This document shows, piece by piece, positions 9,861-21,005 of a stretch of 64,000 bases of DNA (positions are counted from its first letter, which is position 1; every line of letters starts with the position of its first letter). The notes beneath the pieces are model-generated. The model was not told the DNA's origin. It was given only the letters and a program-made list of their open reading frames with translations, and searched no databases. Source of the stretch: Periplaneta americana (lineage: Eukaryota > Arthropoda > Insecta > Blattodea > Blattidae); contig NC_091120.1 of NCBI RefSeq assembly GCF_040183065.1, positions 15,331,708 to 15,395,707 on the forward strand, written 5' to 3'. The position numbers and the translations under genes are program-made.

Positions 9861-10204
9861 CTCTTCATGACTCTCTGTCCTGAAGTAAGAACGCTATGTT
9901 TGTCATCCTGCAGTTCTTGGAATTTAACATTTTAGCAAAGAGAATTTACGTGGAAAACTCTCTAATTCCTATGTACATTCACGAATTAAAATTAATATTA
10001 TTTTTGTTTCTTGTTTCGTATTTTTCTCAAAATTTCGGGAGGGGATATATCCCCTTAATCCCCCCCCCCCTTGCATCCGTCCCTGAATCCTAGCTATTAT
10101 TACAATAACTTTGAACTATTGTAATTTTATTTATACTATAGCAGGTGAGGAGGCTAAGTGAAAATTAATTTATCTAATGTCAGGTACGGTAATAAAATCA
10201 TAAA

Positions 10205-10450
10205 CCACGAACTTAACGAAAAACATTAACAAGTTTCTGGCTTCCTATCTCTGCTTCTGAAGAGGAATGCAATACAGAGCACACTTGGAGGTGAAGACGG
10301 TGCAGTTCTTCACTAGAATTAGGTAGTACACATTCACATACTGATGTTGGCGAAAAAAGGAGTTTTGCAAGGAGATCATGACCAGTGTTGAGGCGGAATA
10401 GTGCCACTGCTTCCTTTCTTGGTCTGGTGTGAAGACTGATGTCCACCAGT
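10205..10450 (-). mobile_element. RNase H-type non-LTR element, C-terminal fragment
   Basis: Minus-strand frame 10446-10213 contains RPRKEAVALFRLNTGHDLLA, the block 'P-R-K-x-x-V-A-x-F-R-L-x-T-G-H-D-x-L' found after the RNase H domain of these elements (compare 62485 and 19935 here). The downstream zinc-knuckle residues are degraded. Confidence 0.65.
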
Positions 10451-11440
10451 GCTTCTGAGCTGTTTCAGATTCTATTTCTTGTAGGTTGATTTCTTTGTAT
10501 TAGATATCCAACGAATCGAAGTAAATCATTATGAGTTAAGCATCAGTTACTAAATACTATTTATTTGCCATAATTTCTGAAATATTGACTGCGATTTTCT
10601 CAAAACTTCATTTTCTTACTTAAGTCGTTAATCCACCTATATCCTAAATTTGTTGACATAGTTAAGGAACTAATACATTTTTATGTTTTATGTTGCAGTT
10701 TCATCACATTTCCGGGTGTTTCTATTTCATAACATCAGCTGCATTGAAACTAAATCCGATTCATCTATTCCAACAAATGCAGGTTTTTATTATTATTTTA
10801 TTGTTGAAATGAGAAGGTATGATTGCTGGTACTGAAAATACAATGAATGTAACAACATTTCTCGTCAGATTCCCCATCTTCTGTTATTCCACGTGAAAAA
10901 CTATTATTTATTATTTTGACTTATTTTATTTCAGTTGATGACATTAATGTGAATGTTGTGCTGCACTGAGTACAACACATTGTCAAATGTAGGCTTGTCA
11001 GATTGAGTTTTAAGCATTAATGTGTTTACATTTACTTGCTCAGAATATGCAAGTGGCCAACAAGTTCTCTCTCCTACAGTTAGAATATTATTTTCATTAA
11101 AAATGACAATTCTTAATGGTATCAATTTTTAAGATGACCAGATGTTTTATGTTTTACTTTTCATTATGTTCTTAAGCTCTCATTTTAATTGATAATTTGT
11201 GTATTCCAAGTTCTTGAAGGGACGAAAGCAATAGAAGTTTCTTTGTGATAGTGCTACATAACGTGGAATATTTTAAATTAGTTGTAAACTTAAAGAATTT
11301 ACTTTAGAACAAAGAATTTTGAGTTGTATAGATTTTTTTTAAAGAAGGGGAGAAATCGATGGTAATTTTACAGAAGAAATTTAGATTGCTGATGAAATGT
11401 AGAAAACTTATTTCGAAGTCTAGACCTACCTTCTTCCTTA
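10451..11440. other. Intergenic, nothing recognised
   Basis: AT-rich sequence without a supported gene, repeat boundary or RNA. Short reading frames show no familiar motif. Confidence 0.4.
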
Positions 11441-12311
11441 GGGTACGTACACGTTGGAGCGACGATAAACGATCAAAGAAGCAGCGATGCTATATCAGAG
11501 AGAATTGAAGCATGCATTGTCATTGAGGTGTGCATATTTCTTTTTTTTTTTTTTTTTTTAATCCAATGCCACCAGGTTGTCTTTTCAACATTTCTGGTCT
11601 TCTCTCCTGGCATTGGCTTAGTTGTAACTCACTTCTGAGGTTGAGGCACCTGGAAGGCGGAGTTACATTACCCTGATGATATGATAGGATGATTATGATA
11701 ATGTGGTGCCAGGAGAGGTCTTAAATCTATACTTAACCTAAATTCCAGACCATGGACGAACACAGGAATAATCCCCTGAGGTGTGCATATTGGAGTAACG
11801 ATAAAAGCAAAGATACACTATAAAAGCGACGAAAAACCAAAGTTCCATTTTCTTCGCTCTTGTCGTTCATATGATCTCTGATTAAGATAATATTAACCGG
11901 TGTATATACCGGTGGTTATCAATATATCCGAATATTAATCGATTTATTATTATTTCGGCTTATTAAATTAATTATTGTACATATTGACAAATTGATCAGT
12001 TGTGTATTTATTCGTTATATGTGATCACAAGAACCAATCACAACACAACGAATTTATACTATCTTCGGGATGAGAAATGGGTTGAATTTTGTACGTATTT
12101 AAGTCACATTAACCTTGAACTTAGCAGCTGATATTTCCTATATATCTTCTTTCATTAAATGGATGCATAGAATATCTTCTACTGATAAAACAAAATGTTC
12201 GCTTCCCGCAATCTAGTTGCTCCTATATGAACACTTGATTCTTTGATAATACCAAAGCATCGCTAGATCATTTCTTTTATCGTTTATCATTGCTCCAACG
12301 TGTACGTACCC
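11441..12311. mobile_element. PIF/Harbinger-type MITE, copy 1, with nested SINE
   Basis: Ends are inverted for ~40 bases (GGGTACGTACACGTTGGAGC at the left, its complement at the right). TTA lies on both sides (11438-11440, 12312-12314), the 3-base target typical of PIF/Harbinger elements. There is no transposase. A second copy is at 57970-58559. The insertion at 11539-11776 splits it; without that the unit is ~618 bases. Confidence 0.75.
11539..11776 (-). repeat. Poly(A)-tailed SINE-like insertion
   Basis: A 238-base insert flanked by a perfect 15-base duplication TGAGGTGTGCATATT (11524-11538 and 11777-11791). The oligo-T run at its left edge is the poly(A) tail of a minus-strand retrocopy. 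The undisturbed MITE copy at 57970 lacks it. No tRNA boxes are obvious, so the source RNA is unknown. Confidence 0.8.
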
Positions 12312-12314
12312 TTA

Positions 12315-13465
12315 GATGAACAAGGGGAGAGGATAAAGAAATTGTCCCCATTGAATTTTTATATTTAGTTTTTCTATTGGAAATTAGGTTTTGTAATTTT
12401 GATTGTCTGATAACATAGTATTAGTGTTGCTGTCTCTTCTTCCTTGTCGTGAAACCACATGCAGAAAATTTTTCTTTACTAATCCTATGTAACACTGCTC
12501 ATTTTCCTTGTAATGCATGCAGAGAATAGCTTTGTTGCTTCTTGCTACAGTTCTCTGTATCCAATTGTGAACACAATTTTCTAGTGTCCTTTTATATTTT
12601 TGCTATTGTCCAGGATTTTGTGAATGTTAGATTTCGGTAAAGTTCTGTTGCATCCTTTGGAGTATTCAGAGGACATGACTGTTTGTCATACTTGAACAAA
12701 ATCAGAGTAATTCTTCGCCACTTTGTCCATTATGCAGTCTTCAGAAAAAAATGGATCAGATCATCTCCAGCCATGCCCAGTACTTTCTTCTGAATCCACT
12801 CTATTAGAAACATTGGAGATAGTGAGAGTTAATGACTTTATTGCCAAGTATTCAGCATTAGTTAACAACGTACTTAATCTGAAAGCATTTTGCGTTGAGC
12901 ATTCTAACAATGTGTTGGAGAGTTTAAGATACGAGTCCTTCCACATTGACGTGACCAATTTTGAAGCAAATTTTACTTGAAACATTTGTTAGTTGAAATG
13001 TTAAAATTGTTACAATTTTAACGTTTTATCTAAAAAAGTTTTAAGTTTTAAACAAGTGTTAAAGTGAACAAGAAACAATGCAAATTTTACTTCTATGTCT
13101 CAGGTTTTATTCAATATTTTTTTCATATATTATTATTTTATTTTATTATCTGACCTTCCAAAGCTTGCCTACAGACACAGAATAACACACAATTTACAAT
13201 AATGGTTGTACATGAATGAGCATATGAAACAAAAAACGTAGATAAAAGTTGAACATAAAAAAACACAGATTGTTGATCACAAATATATAATTTTAACATT
13301 TATGTGGAGTGTTTACCATATAGATGATTTTTTAAAATGGCAATTGAGTATTTGATTATGTTTTGGACAATTTCGTCGTGAATATTTTTGCCTAATTTAT
13401 ATTTTCCTTTTCATGTCACAAAAAATTTAGGGACTGTTCCTCGGAACCCCAACAGCTGACCTGTC
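12315..13465. other. Intergenic, nothing recognised
   Basis: No supported gene or repeat. The antiparallel short reading frames around 12723-12985 are shadows of each other without known motifs. Confidence 0.35.
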
Positions 13466-13466
13466 A

Positions 13467-13935
13467 CTATGATACTCTGGGAGTTACATTTGTTACGGAA
13501 GTAATGTATTGACTCGTATATTTATTTTTTCTTTTTATCAACATCCTTAGATTGTGCTTTGGACTGTTCAAAGTGAATTGTAGGGTCGATCTCTGCTCCA
13601 GATTTTTTCCTATTGATGACGATAATGTCAATCCTCCGTACACTATCTTGATCAGCCAAACAATGAACTTCTTTATAAACTTCCAAACCTTTGTTTTGGA
13701 GAGCAGCAGCAAGAAGGGAACGAATGATGTTAAGTCGTTTTATTCTCAAGATTTCTCCCCAAGGTCACCTCCCAAGCACATGAGGTAGGGATTCAAACTC
13801 ACTACAGTGTTTGCAGTGCGATGGGCCTATGGAATGTCCTGGAAGAGCTCGAACTGGTGCTACCATGGCTGTCATTTTTATCATCTCTCTCCACTCTGAG
13901 CTGGAAAGACTTGCTTTTTAATAATCCAAGTATTG
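13467..13935 (-). pseudogene. Non-LTR element with restriction-like endonuclease (R2-like), C-terminus
   Basis: On the minus strand one frame reads CKHCSEFESLPHVLG (a C-x-x-C...H zinc motif), a TGA where the last Cys region should be, then LNIIRSLLAAALQNKG, EVYKEVHCLADQDSVRRIDI and IDPTIHFEQS. The CCHC motif followed by 'R-x-D-I' and 'D-P-T' blocks is the arrangement of the C-terminal restriction-like endonuclease of R2/R4/NeSL-type retroelements. A related fragment is at 45598-45846. Confidence 0.65.
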
Positions 13936-14050
13936 GCAGATGGTACTTCTGAAAATAATTCAACACCTTTTTCTTTATGAGGATATAAGCACCAAAGGAT
14001 CAAACATGAATGCTTTCTCTCTCTCCTTTCTTGCCGAAACTATAAGAATC

Positions 14051-14714
14051 TTTATGCTCGACCATGCCGAAATGTAGTAATTATACACCTGGTAGCAGAC
14101 CTTTAATGGACCTCATTCAAGTACACCTACTCATTAAAGGTCAGGTCTTTCAGCCAATGACGACTCAGGTTACAACTGTTCAGCCAATGACAGGTCAGCT
14201 TTCTACCGTTATAAAACTGCAAGTATCGATTATTCTCGGATATGCAATCGAAAGAGAATTAGCGAAAAGTCACGGAGGCTGGAAATTCAATACTGTCGCA
14301 GAAGGTTATGTTCTGTTACTATAATAATTAGCGTTAATTGTAAATAATATTCAAATAAATTCAATTTGTCATCTCGTTTTTCAATGTCTAATTTAATTTC
14401 AATGTTATCTCTGTAGGTTCTTATGCCCTAGCAAGGTCATTGTGAACATCTGTTCCTCGGAAAAAATCAATACTTTCGCGTCTGCGCACATCTCACAAAA
14501 TACGGAACATTGGCCAAGGTCAGATACAAAGAAAATTAATAATATCAAGTTAGAAATATGGTCGAGCATAAAAAGTCGTATGAAACTCGCCTATAATGGT
14601 AATTAAGAAGCTCGTATGAAAATTATGAAACTCACTTGCGCTCGTTTCATAAATATCCATACTCGCTTCTTAATTACCTTCATTATAGGCTCGTTGCATA
14701 ATGTACTATTAAGT
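14051..14714 (+). repeat. 640-base hairpin repeat family, copy 1
   Basis: Starts TTTATGCTCGACCATGCC; the inverse ATGGTCGAGCATAAA recurs at ~14560, marking a 15-base inverted pair around a ~500-base body. A ~120-base module follows that folds back on itself (CCTATAATGGTAATTAAGAA against its complement). Other copies: 23014-23657, 51773-52410 (minus) and 60950-61580. The body holds an 86-codon frame (14064-14324) and an AATAAA just beyond it. No transposase is seen, so I treat it as non-autonomous. Confidence 0.85.
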
Positions 14715-14734
14715 ATTGAAAACATTTTATATAT

Positions 14735-14774
<40 letters not shown>

Positions 14775-15070
14775 GTTATTGTTTCTCCCCTTCCTCTCAA
14801 TGGCAGGGCTCTTAATTTATTTGACCCAACTCTATGGGCAGGTTCATAGATGTTGCTAGTGCTGAGTATATAGACTTCTTAGTCATAGACTATCCCAGAA
14901 TGCACCATAGATGGTGGGTCCACATTATATTCGTAATGAATGATGATAGAGAATTGTTGGGATGTCACAAAGGAACCAATGTACCTGGAAAAACCCTAGT
15001 CTTGTCTGGACCAAAAGCTTGCCCAACACAAGTTACAAATTTAGTGTAGACCGGGATTTGAACCGAACTC
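14735..15070 (-). repeat. Possible minus-strand retroelement end with AAT tail
   Basis: A (TTA)n run at 14741-14786 would be the tail of a minus-strand insertion. At 15050 the complement contains a B-box-like TTCAAATCCCGG. The boundaries and family cannot be fixed; no target duplication was found. Confidence 0.3.
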
Positions 15071-15114
15071 TCTGGTTTATTGTATGCTTCATTAATATCT
15101 CTATCATAGTATTA

Positions 15115-16137
15115 CAGTAAAACCTTGGATTACAAGTAACTTGTTTATGAGGTTTTGCAAAACGAGCGAACAATGAGAAAACATTTTTGTTTGATAAACG
15201 AGCGATGTCTTGCAATATGAGCAGCACAATTTGTGCGTAACGACCGATGAACTGATGGTGCAAGCAACAACAAGAGGCAATGAATTGGATTTCGTCTGAA
15301 GAGGAAGAGGCGAAAAGAGTGGACGAATTCCTTGCTTCAAATGAGATTAAAGAGGTGTGTAAAAAATGGAAAGGAGTGCAAAATTTTGTTCAAACTCACC
15401 ACCTTGTTAAGAGGGGCTATATTTAATATAATTAAATATGTATCAAACCTATATGCACATAGAATTATTCCAATTCAGAAATAACTAAGTAAACTAAAAG
15501 AACTCCAAAAGGAAATAACATTTCAATGGATACCTAGTCATTGTGGTATACCTGGAAACGAAAAAGTCGATATTGCAAAACAGGCAACATATTTGCAACC
15601 AAGACCTCTTCAAGTGATATCTCTATCCAGTGCTTTTGCTTCAGTATATTCTCATTTTACAAACCTATGGATCATCATTTGGCTCTCTTCTGACAAAGGA
15701 AAAATTTTACAGTCTGTACAAAAGAAACTAAATGACCTGGAAATGTACAAAAACTTGCCCAGACATGTTCAAACATTTTTAACAAGAGCCAGAACAGGTC
15801 ACATTGTCACTCAATTGTACCTACACCGATTTCACATTTCTGATAATCCTACTTGTCTGTGGTGTAATAATCATGATGAAGATCTGGAACACATTCTTCT
15901 ATACTGTCCATCCATAAACCACAAAAGAAGTAAATTAAAATCATCAGTACCAGTTGCAGAAGACACAGCCCTGCAGTATATATTGACTACACCCCACCTC
16001 TGGCTACTAGCAACAGGCATTTATAATGAACACCGATCAAAATACCCCTCATTTCTCGTGAAAAACAACAACTGAATGGACTACAGTGGACTATAGTGGA
16101 CTTTATGTTGTCAGCAAACAGCTGGATACATTAAGAA

Positions 16138-16177
<40 letters not shown>

Positions 16178-16635
16178 AATTGATTGATTGATTACCACCT
16201 TGTTAAGGTTGTAGCAGTGTGTGCGATAAATTTGTTTAATGACAATGCAATGTCACATTTCCTCAAAATCCTCAAAACGAGGCAAAAGTGTCATTGGCTA
16301 GGTTCTTAGTCAAAGCAAAAGATTCCAGTTAGTCAGGCAGTCAGAAGTGATTCCGTTAGTGATAGTGAAAACATTTAATTTGAATGTTCAAGAAGTTTAC
16401 TAAGCAGTAAAGCAGGTGAAGGACGCTTTAAAACAAAATACAGTAAACTAATTTATGTTGCACAATTGTATTGAATTTTACCTAAATTATACTGTGTTTT
16501 ATATGAATGAAAGGTTGTGAAACGAATTAAACTGAGTTTGCATTGTTTTTATGGAGAATGTCACTCTGATATGAGAGTGTTTTGGATTAAGAGCACGTTT
16601 TCGAAACAAATTATGCTCGTAATCCAAGTTTTACT
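15115..16635 (+). mobile_element. pogo/Tigger-like DNA transposon remnant, interrupted
   Basis: Ends are inverted (CAGTAAAACCTTGGATTACA at the left; ATCCAAGTTTTACTT at the right) with TA at both sides. Interior frames read VDEFLASNEIKEVCKKWKGV and NFVQTHHLVK up to the insertion. Beyond it come VVAVCAINLFNDNAMSHF and ILKTRQK, resembling the C-terminal region of Tigger-like transposases. One frameshift follows. The 782-base retroelement at 15412-16193 splits the coding sequence exactly between these two halves. Confidence 0.72.
15412..16193 (+). mobile_element. RNase H-type non-LTR element, 5'-truncated, with TTGA tail
   Basis: Perfect 14-base duplication ACCACCTTGTTAAG at 15398-15411 and 16194-16207. 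It keeps the end of RNase H (FQWIPSHCGIPGNEKVDIA), then after a frame change an open run 15593-16072 with HRFHISDNPTCLWC and HDEDLEHILLYCP, the terminal Cys-x2-Cys...His...Cys knuckle. A short stem (TCAGC/GCTGG) at 16111-16125 precedes the (TTGA)n tail at 16140-16190. Confidence 0.87.
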
Positions 16636-16639
16636 TAGT

Positions 16640-16974
16640 AAAAATATTTGTTGTAGTGACATTTATTGTACAGGATATATTCTTTAACCAGATATAATTT
16701 TAAAAATTAAGTCAGTGCAAAAAATGTTTCGTGTTTTACATAATTCAATATCTTAAAAATAAATTTAAAACACACATCATTAGTTTAAAAATATGAGAAA
16801 AAGAAAGTATACCATTATTCTCACCCTCCTGTGTTCTTGCTTTCAACCAGTCTATATTTAGTTACAAATTGCAGTGCACATCATTGAAAACATGAAATGA
16901 ACATTAAGTGACATTACTATACCTGATTTAATCTGTTCAAAACACGAATTCTATTTATAACAGAGGGAGAAACT
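16640..16974. other. Intergenic, nothing recognised
   Basis: AT-rich, no supported feature between the pogo-like and piggyBac-like elements. Confidence 0.4.
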
Positions 16975-16978
16975 TTAA

Positions 16979-18259
16979 CACGTTTGCTGCCGACTGTATT
17001 GTTGCAAATTCTATCCCCAGGAGCTGATTAGTTTTTTGTGTTTGTCATGTAATAGTATCTATGAATAATTTTTAACCTCTGTATACAATTTTCGAGTACA
17101 GACAATGTTTGAAATATTGATGATGCATTTACGCGTCACCGGCACCGCGTTAATTCCATTATCAGTGCCATTTGACAGGTTTACGCGTCACACTTATTTT
17201 TGTTTTTACGTGACCGTATATTGAAATATTGTTAGAGAAAAACAAATTAGGCCTATCTTACTTCATTTGTAGTAGATTCCAAAGCAGGGATCGACACACA
17301 ATCCAGGTTGACCATGTCAATCAGGACAGTAGAAAGTTGATTCTTTTCTTCTGCGTAACACACTTTGCAGCGTATCTTTTTTTTTTTTTTTTTTTTTCCC
17401 CCCCCCCATTAGCGCGTTGTTTTGTAGGCAGGTGTTTCACAGCTGGTGATACCAGTTTGATTGTTGGACTGCTGAGTGTTGCATACGAGAGCAATATCGT
17501 GTTACTGAAAGTCTGAAATCATATAACGAAATCCTACTCCTTGTGGTGTACCGAGGATGCAAATTATGTGCATTCAGTAACATTATTTGGAAGAGGTGGA
17601 TGTCAATTTTTTTATACCATCGAACCTTTTTCTTTCACATGGGTAATACGAAAGCATTTGATCTTGCTGATTGACGCCTGACATGTGGTTATTATACTTT
17701 TCAATTGCATGCGGCTTTTGTACTTTTTGCCCTCTTTATTTACTGTTTCAACAATACTGTCTTCAAATTCAATCGAGATAAATAAGACCTCGAAATATCC
17801 ACATTTTGAACTGTAGTAGTACTTGAATTATTAGATGTTTCAAAATCAGTTTCACTTTCACTATCACTATCACTATCACTTTCACTTTCACTTTCATTTG
17901 GATTGAAATCACTGTCACTGTCCGAATCAGGCATTGAAGTATTCACTAGACGCGCAATTTCGTCATCCTTGCAAGTTTATCTGGCGCACTTTTACGATTT
18001 TTTGCATTTGAAGGACCTGGAGACGTCTCAAAATTATAATCTAATTTGTCATCCATGATTCCTCTACTTAAATGAGTGGAAGGTAATAACCAAGAATGAT
18101 AATAAGTAGCAGGACCCTTCCAGTAAGTAATACTACATAACAATACTGAAGGAATAATGTACAGGAAAGCAAGAAAACAACTATGACATCCATAAGCGTC
18201 ATTGGCATATGGTGCTAGGTCCATGTGACGTGTATATGCATCAAGTGGCATTCAATGTG
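16979..18259 (-). mobile_element. piggyBac-like element, internally deleted
   Basis: TTAA at 16975-16978 and 18260-18263 flanks ends that begin CACGTTTGCTGCC and, inverted, CACATTGAATGCC. Subterminal motifs also match: TGCATTTACGCGTCAC at the left and, inverted, TGCATATACACGTCAC at the right. A second ACGCGTCAC is at 17182. TTAA targets with CAC-type ends are the piggyBac hallmark. Only the acidic start of a transposase-like frame remains. Confidence 0.65.
17740..18056 (-). pseudogene. piggyBac-like transposase N-terminal remnant
   Basis: The minus strand begins MDDKLDYNFETSPGPSNAKN. After a frame change at ~17960 it continues DDEIARLVNTSMPDSDSDSD and a Ser/Asp/Glu run encoded by TCACTA/TCACTT repeats (17850-17935). 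An acidic, Ser-rich N-terminus with a 'DDEIARLL'-type motif is common in piggyBac transposases. The catalytic domain is absent, so function is unlikely; identity rests mainly on the TTAA-flanked context. Confidence 0.5.
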
Positions 18260-18734
18260 TTAAGACATATCTCTTGAAATGTTATCAAAATTGAAAATGG
18301 ATTTGTCACCCAAACTAGGAGTTTCATCAGTGGCACTCTGAATTTATCAACTTCAAATTTAAAAAATGACCAATAGAAGGTGGCACATTATGGCCAAGTA
18401 CAGTATTGTATTTCTTCGACATACCCTGTAGGAGACGGCTTTCATTATAATGCTACATGTCCAATTTTCGAAAATTTTAAATTGCATGCAATTAAAAATA
18501 TAGATATATTGCCCTTACTAAAAAATATTGTTTTGATCTATTAAACGAATGTAAAACGTTTGGAGCCAATATAAAAATGTTGTGTTTAGTGGGTGTTTAC
18601 TTTGACGTGGAATGACTCATAATGTGAATGTTCGATTCTGTTATTTTACTTTGGGATGCAACATTTTGATGAGCTGATTTGAACCATTTTCTTGAAAGAC
18701 ACCATGTTTTTAAGAGTTGGCAGTTGTACTGTCC

Positions 18735-18883
18735 TTTCTCAACCCCCTATATGAAAGGAGGACCACACCTGTCTTTGGTCAGTGGGTCCTTCGGACCTAG
18801 CCGGGAGGGCTTTCTTGAGTCTACTGACCATTTCCACCTCTGCCTCCTGTGGGACGCATCTCTATGCCATGACAGGCTAGCAT
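18735..18883 (+). repeat. Interspersed repeat, copy 1 (shared with 20700)
   Basis: Shares GGACCACACCTGTC-type sequence, TGGGTCCTTCGGACCTAG and CCGGGAGG with 20730-20860, about 150 bases in the same order. Internal TCGGACC/GGGTCC self-complementarity suggests an RNA-derived (SINE-like) repeat. Confidence 0.55.
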
Positions 18884-19780
18884 AGATAATTGAGGGGTTT
18901 GCCGGAAAAAGGGTGTATACATCAATATGGTGAATTGAGATACAGGCAATCTAAGATTTTAAAACGCACCTGAATAAAATGTTATACAGATAGTGAACAA
19001 AATTATACATTAAATTAAAAATCTTAGCGAGTATAAATGTTTTGTAGCATTTAGGCAATTTATATTATTAAATTTCCTTATATTTGTACCATATAAAACT
19101 TCGGTCTATACGCCCTTTATCCATATAATGATTTGCTTAGGGGATTTAATGTAGATTTCAGATTTAAATTTCACACGGAATTGAAACAAAGATACATTTT
19201 ATGACATTTATTATCTACTTCTAAAGTAATTTACATTATTTCAGATATACTGAGTAGACATTAAGTACGCAAAGCAAAATCTCTGAATATAACAGAAAAA
19301 TAAAATCTCCATTTTGTGTGAACATAAATAAGACTTATTCTTTGTATAATCCTGATAACAATAAGCCCAAAAATCTGAATATTGTAACAAATCTCTTTAT
19401 AGAACATAAAATATTTCCATCTGAATCTGTGAGTTTCATAAGTTTGTTTACTCTTAAAACAAGGACAATAATGAACATAAAAAGTAGTCAAAGGAAACAA
19501 CTGGACTGACTAAATTGAACTATAGGCCTATATATTTGTTAGTCTCTACCAAGAGAAAACACACACAGTACAGTATGCGGTAACGTGCAGCACTAGCTCT
19601 ACTTGTAGACTGATGACTAAATCGTGCACGCACGCAGCCCTGTCCTGCAGGTATGTACAGTACAATCAAAACAAAATTTCGCTACTATAATTAGCGAATT
19701 ATTCACTACATTTTAAACCGTTTTCCCAAAGAAGGGCGTAGAGGTCTATCCGCCTTTCTTCCAGCAAACCCCTCAATTAC
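18884..19780. mobile_element. MITE-like element with GAGGGGTTTGC ends
   Basis: AATTGAGGGGTTTGCCGGAA at 18882 and its inverse TTCCAGCAAACCCCTCAATT at 19761 bound ~900 bases of AT-rich sequence with no transposase. The ends are ~30 bases of imperfect inverted repeat. The target duplication is ambiguous because AATT is itself palindromic. Confidence 0.5.
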
Positions 19781-19829
19781 CTGTTGGTCTGCGGGAGATA
19801 TAAAATTTCAAGTTCCCATATGAATCAAT

Positions 19830-20178
19830 AAAACGAGTCATAAAAAGAATAAGTAACAGCGAACAGGCAAAACATCAAAATTCAAAATGGAAAGAATCAT
19901 TTAAAGATCCAAAACTAATTCCTTATCTACCTCGAAAATCTGCCTTGACCATGTTTAGATTGATTACTGGTCATGATTGCCTCAGTAAACACCTCCATCG
20001 TATTGGAGTACTGAATTCACCTAAATGCTTACTGTGCACCAGAGAAGAGGACATGGAGATGGAGCACCTGGCTAATTGTGAAACTCTTAGGACATTTGTG
20101 GACCTTCCATCAAAATATTGGGAAGCAAGAAGGATGAGGACTTCATTGTTAAATCCAGAGCATTAGACACACACACAC
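19830..20178 (+). mobile_element. RNase H-type non-LTR element, 3' fragment with AC tail
   Basis: Frame 19945-20163 reads MFRLITGHDCLSKHLHRIGV, then CLLCTREEDMEMEHLANC, the C-terminal zinc knuckle. Upstream codons LIPYLPRKSA match 62470. The (CA)n run after the stop is its tail. Confidence 0.75.
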
Positions 20179-20374
20179 ACGATTCTGTTATTTCCTATTC
20201 TTTCTCTGCTTCAGTTACAGCAGTCTTGGGAGTTGTAGGATAACAAGGGGAGGAATATATTTTCAGAGGTTGCAGAAATACTTTTTTTTATCTCCTAACT
20301 ACGTTTTGACTAGTATTTCAGTGCTGATATATGTGCGTATTTGTGGGTATGTGTATAGGCATAATTCAGAGTCA

Positions 20375-20475
20375 TGTTGTTGTTGTTATCTAATGCCAGG
20401 CTTTGGCAACAAAGCCAATAGCGTTCTTGCTCTCCAATATTTCTCTGTGGTGGATCCATCAGGTAGAACTTCACA
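20375..20475 (-). mobile_element. 3' tail of RNase H-bearing non-LTR element
   Basis: The minus strand reads GAGAAATATTGGAGAGCAAG, then GCCTGGCATTAGATAACAAC with a CAA tail, like the ends at 8445 and 62735. About 100 bases only. Confidence 0.6.
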
Positions 20476-20699
20476 GGTTTGTAGATGATCTTCAGTCATT
20501 TCTTCTTCTTTAATTGGAGAATTTTAAGGATGTTCTGTAAATGACGTCCTGCAGATGGCCCCACCCGGAGATCGAAAAGGGGGACTATTTTGCCTCCGGA
20601 AAACTTATCTGAAGGATTTGCTATTAGGTTAATTAGCATAAGTGTAACCGTTTTTTAAGTGGGCACCAATTTTTTGTTTGTAATGGTGGTTACATCACC

Positions 20700-21005
20700 C
20701 ACTCACGTAAACCCCCAGTATGTCTGGAGGGCCACACCTGTCGTTGGTTAATGGGTCCATCGGACCTAGCCGGGAGGAATTTTAAGAGTCCACTGACCTT
20801 TCTCACAAGCACCACTTGTGGAACATTTCTACGCTGTGGCAGTCCAGCGTAAGAGATGAAATAGCATTTCCTCTATTTCTGATGGTGTGGTTTCGGTCCC
20901 CAGAGCCTCATCTGTAAAAGCAGGTTGCACCACGAGCAGGTTGAGGTTGGGTTTTGGATAGGAGAGGTTATGGAATGCACTTCACTATCCCTTGCATCCT
21001 TAATT
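20700..21005 (+). repeat. Interspersed repeat, copy 2 (shared with 18735)
   Basis: Matches the 18735 copy over GGCCACACCTGTCGTTGG, TGGGTCCATCGGACCTAG and CCGGGAGG. It extends further with sequence such as GGTTTCGGTCCCCAGAGC. No coding potential. Confidence 0.5.

Larger units (their letters stand above)
8955..10085 (-). mobile_element. hAT DNA transposon, internally deleted, carrying a SINE
   Basis: The ends begin CAGGGGTGGACGCAGGAT (left) and, inverted, CAGGGACGGATGCAAGGG (right), a typical hAT terminus. They are flanked by a perfect 8-base duplication AATCCTAG at 8947-8954 and 10086-10093, the hAT target-site length. The unit is 1.13 kb against several kb for an autonomous hAT. It keeps the transposase C-terminus on the minus strand and hosts a SINE at ~9073. 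Confidence 0.88.

Noticed and set aside
17740-17946. Ser/Asp-rich acidic protein as a host gene
   Set aside because: It is a repeat-encoded stretch between TTAA-flanked inverted ends, with a frameshift; better explained as a piggyBac-like remnant.
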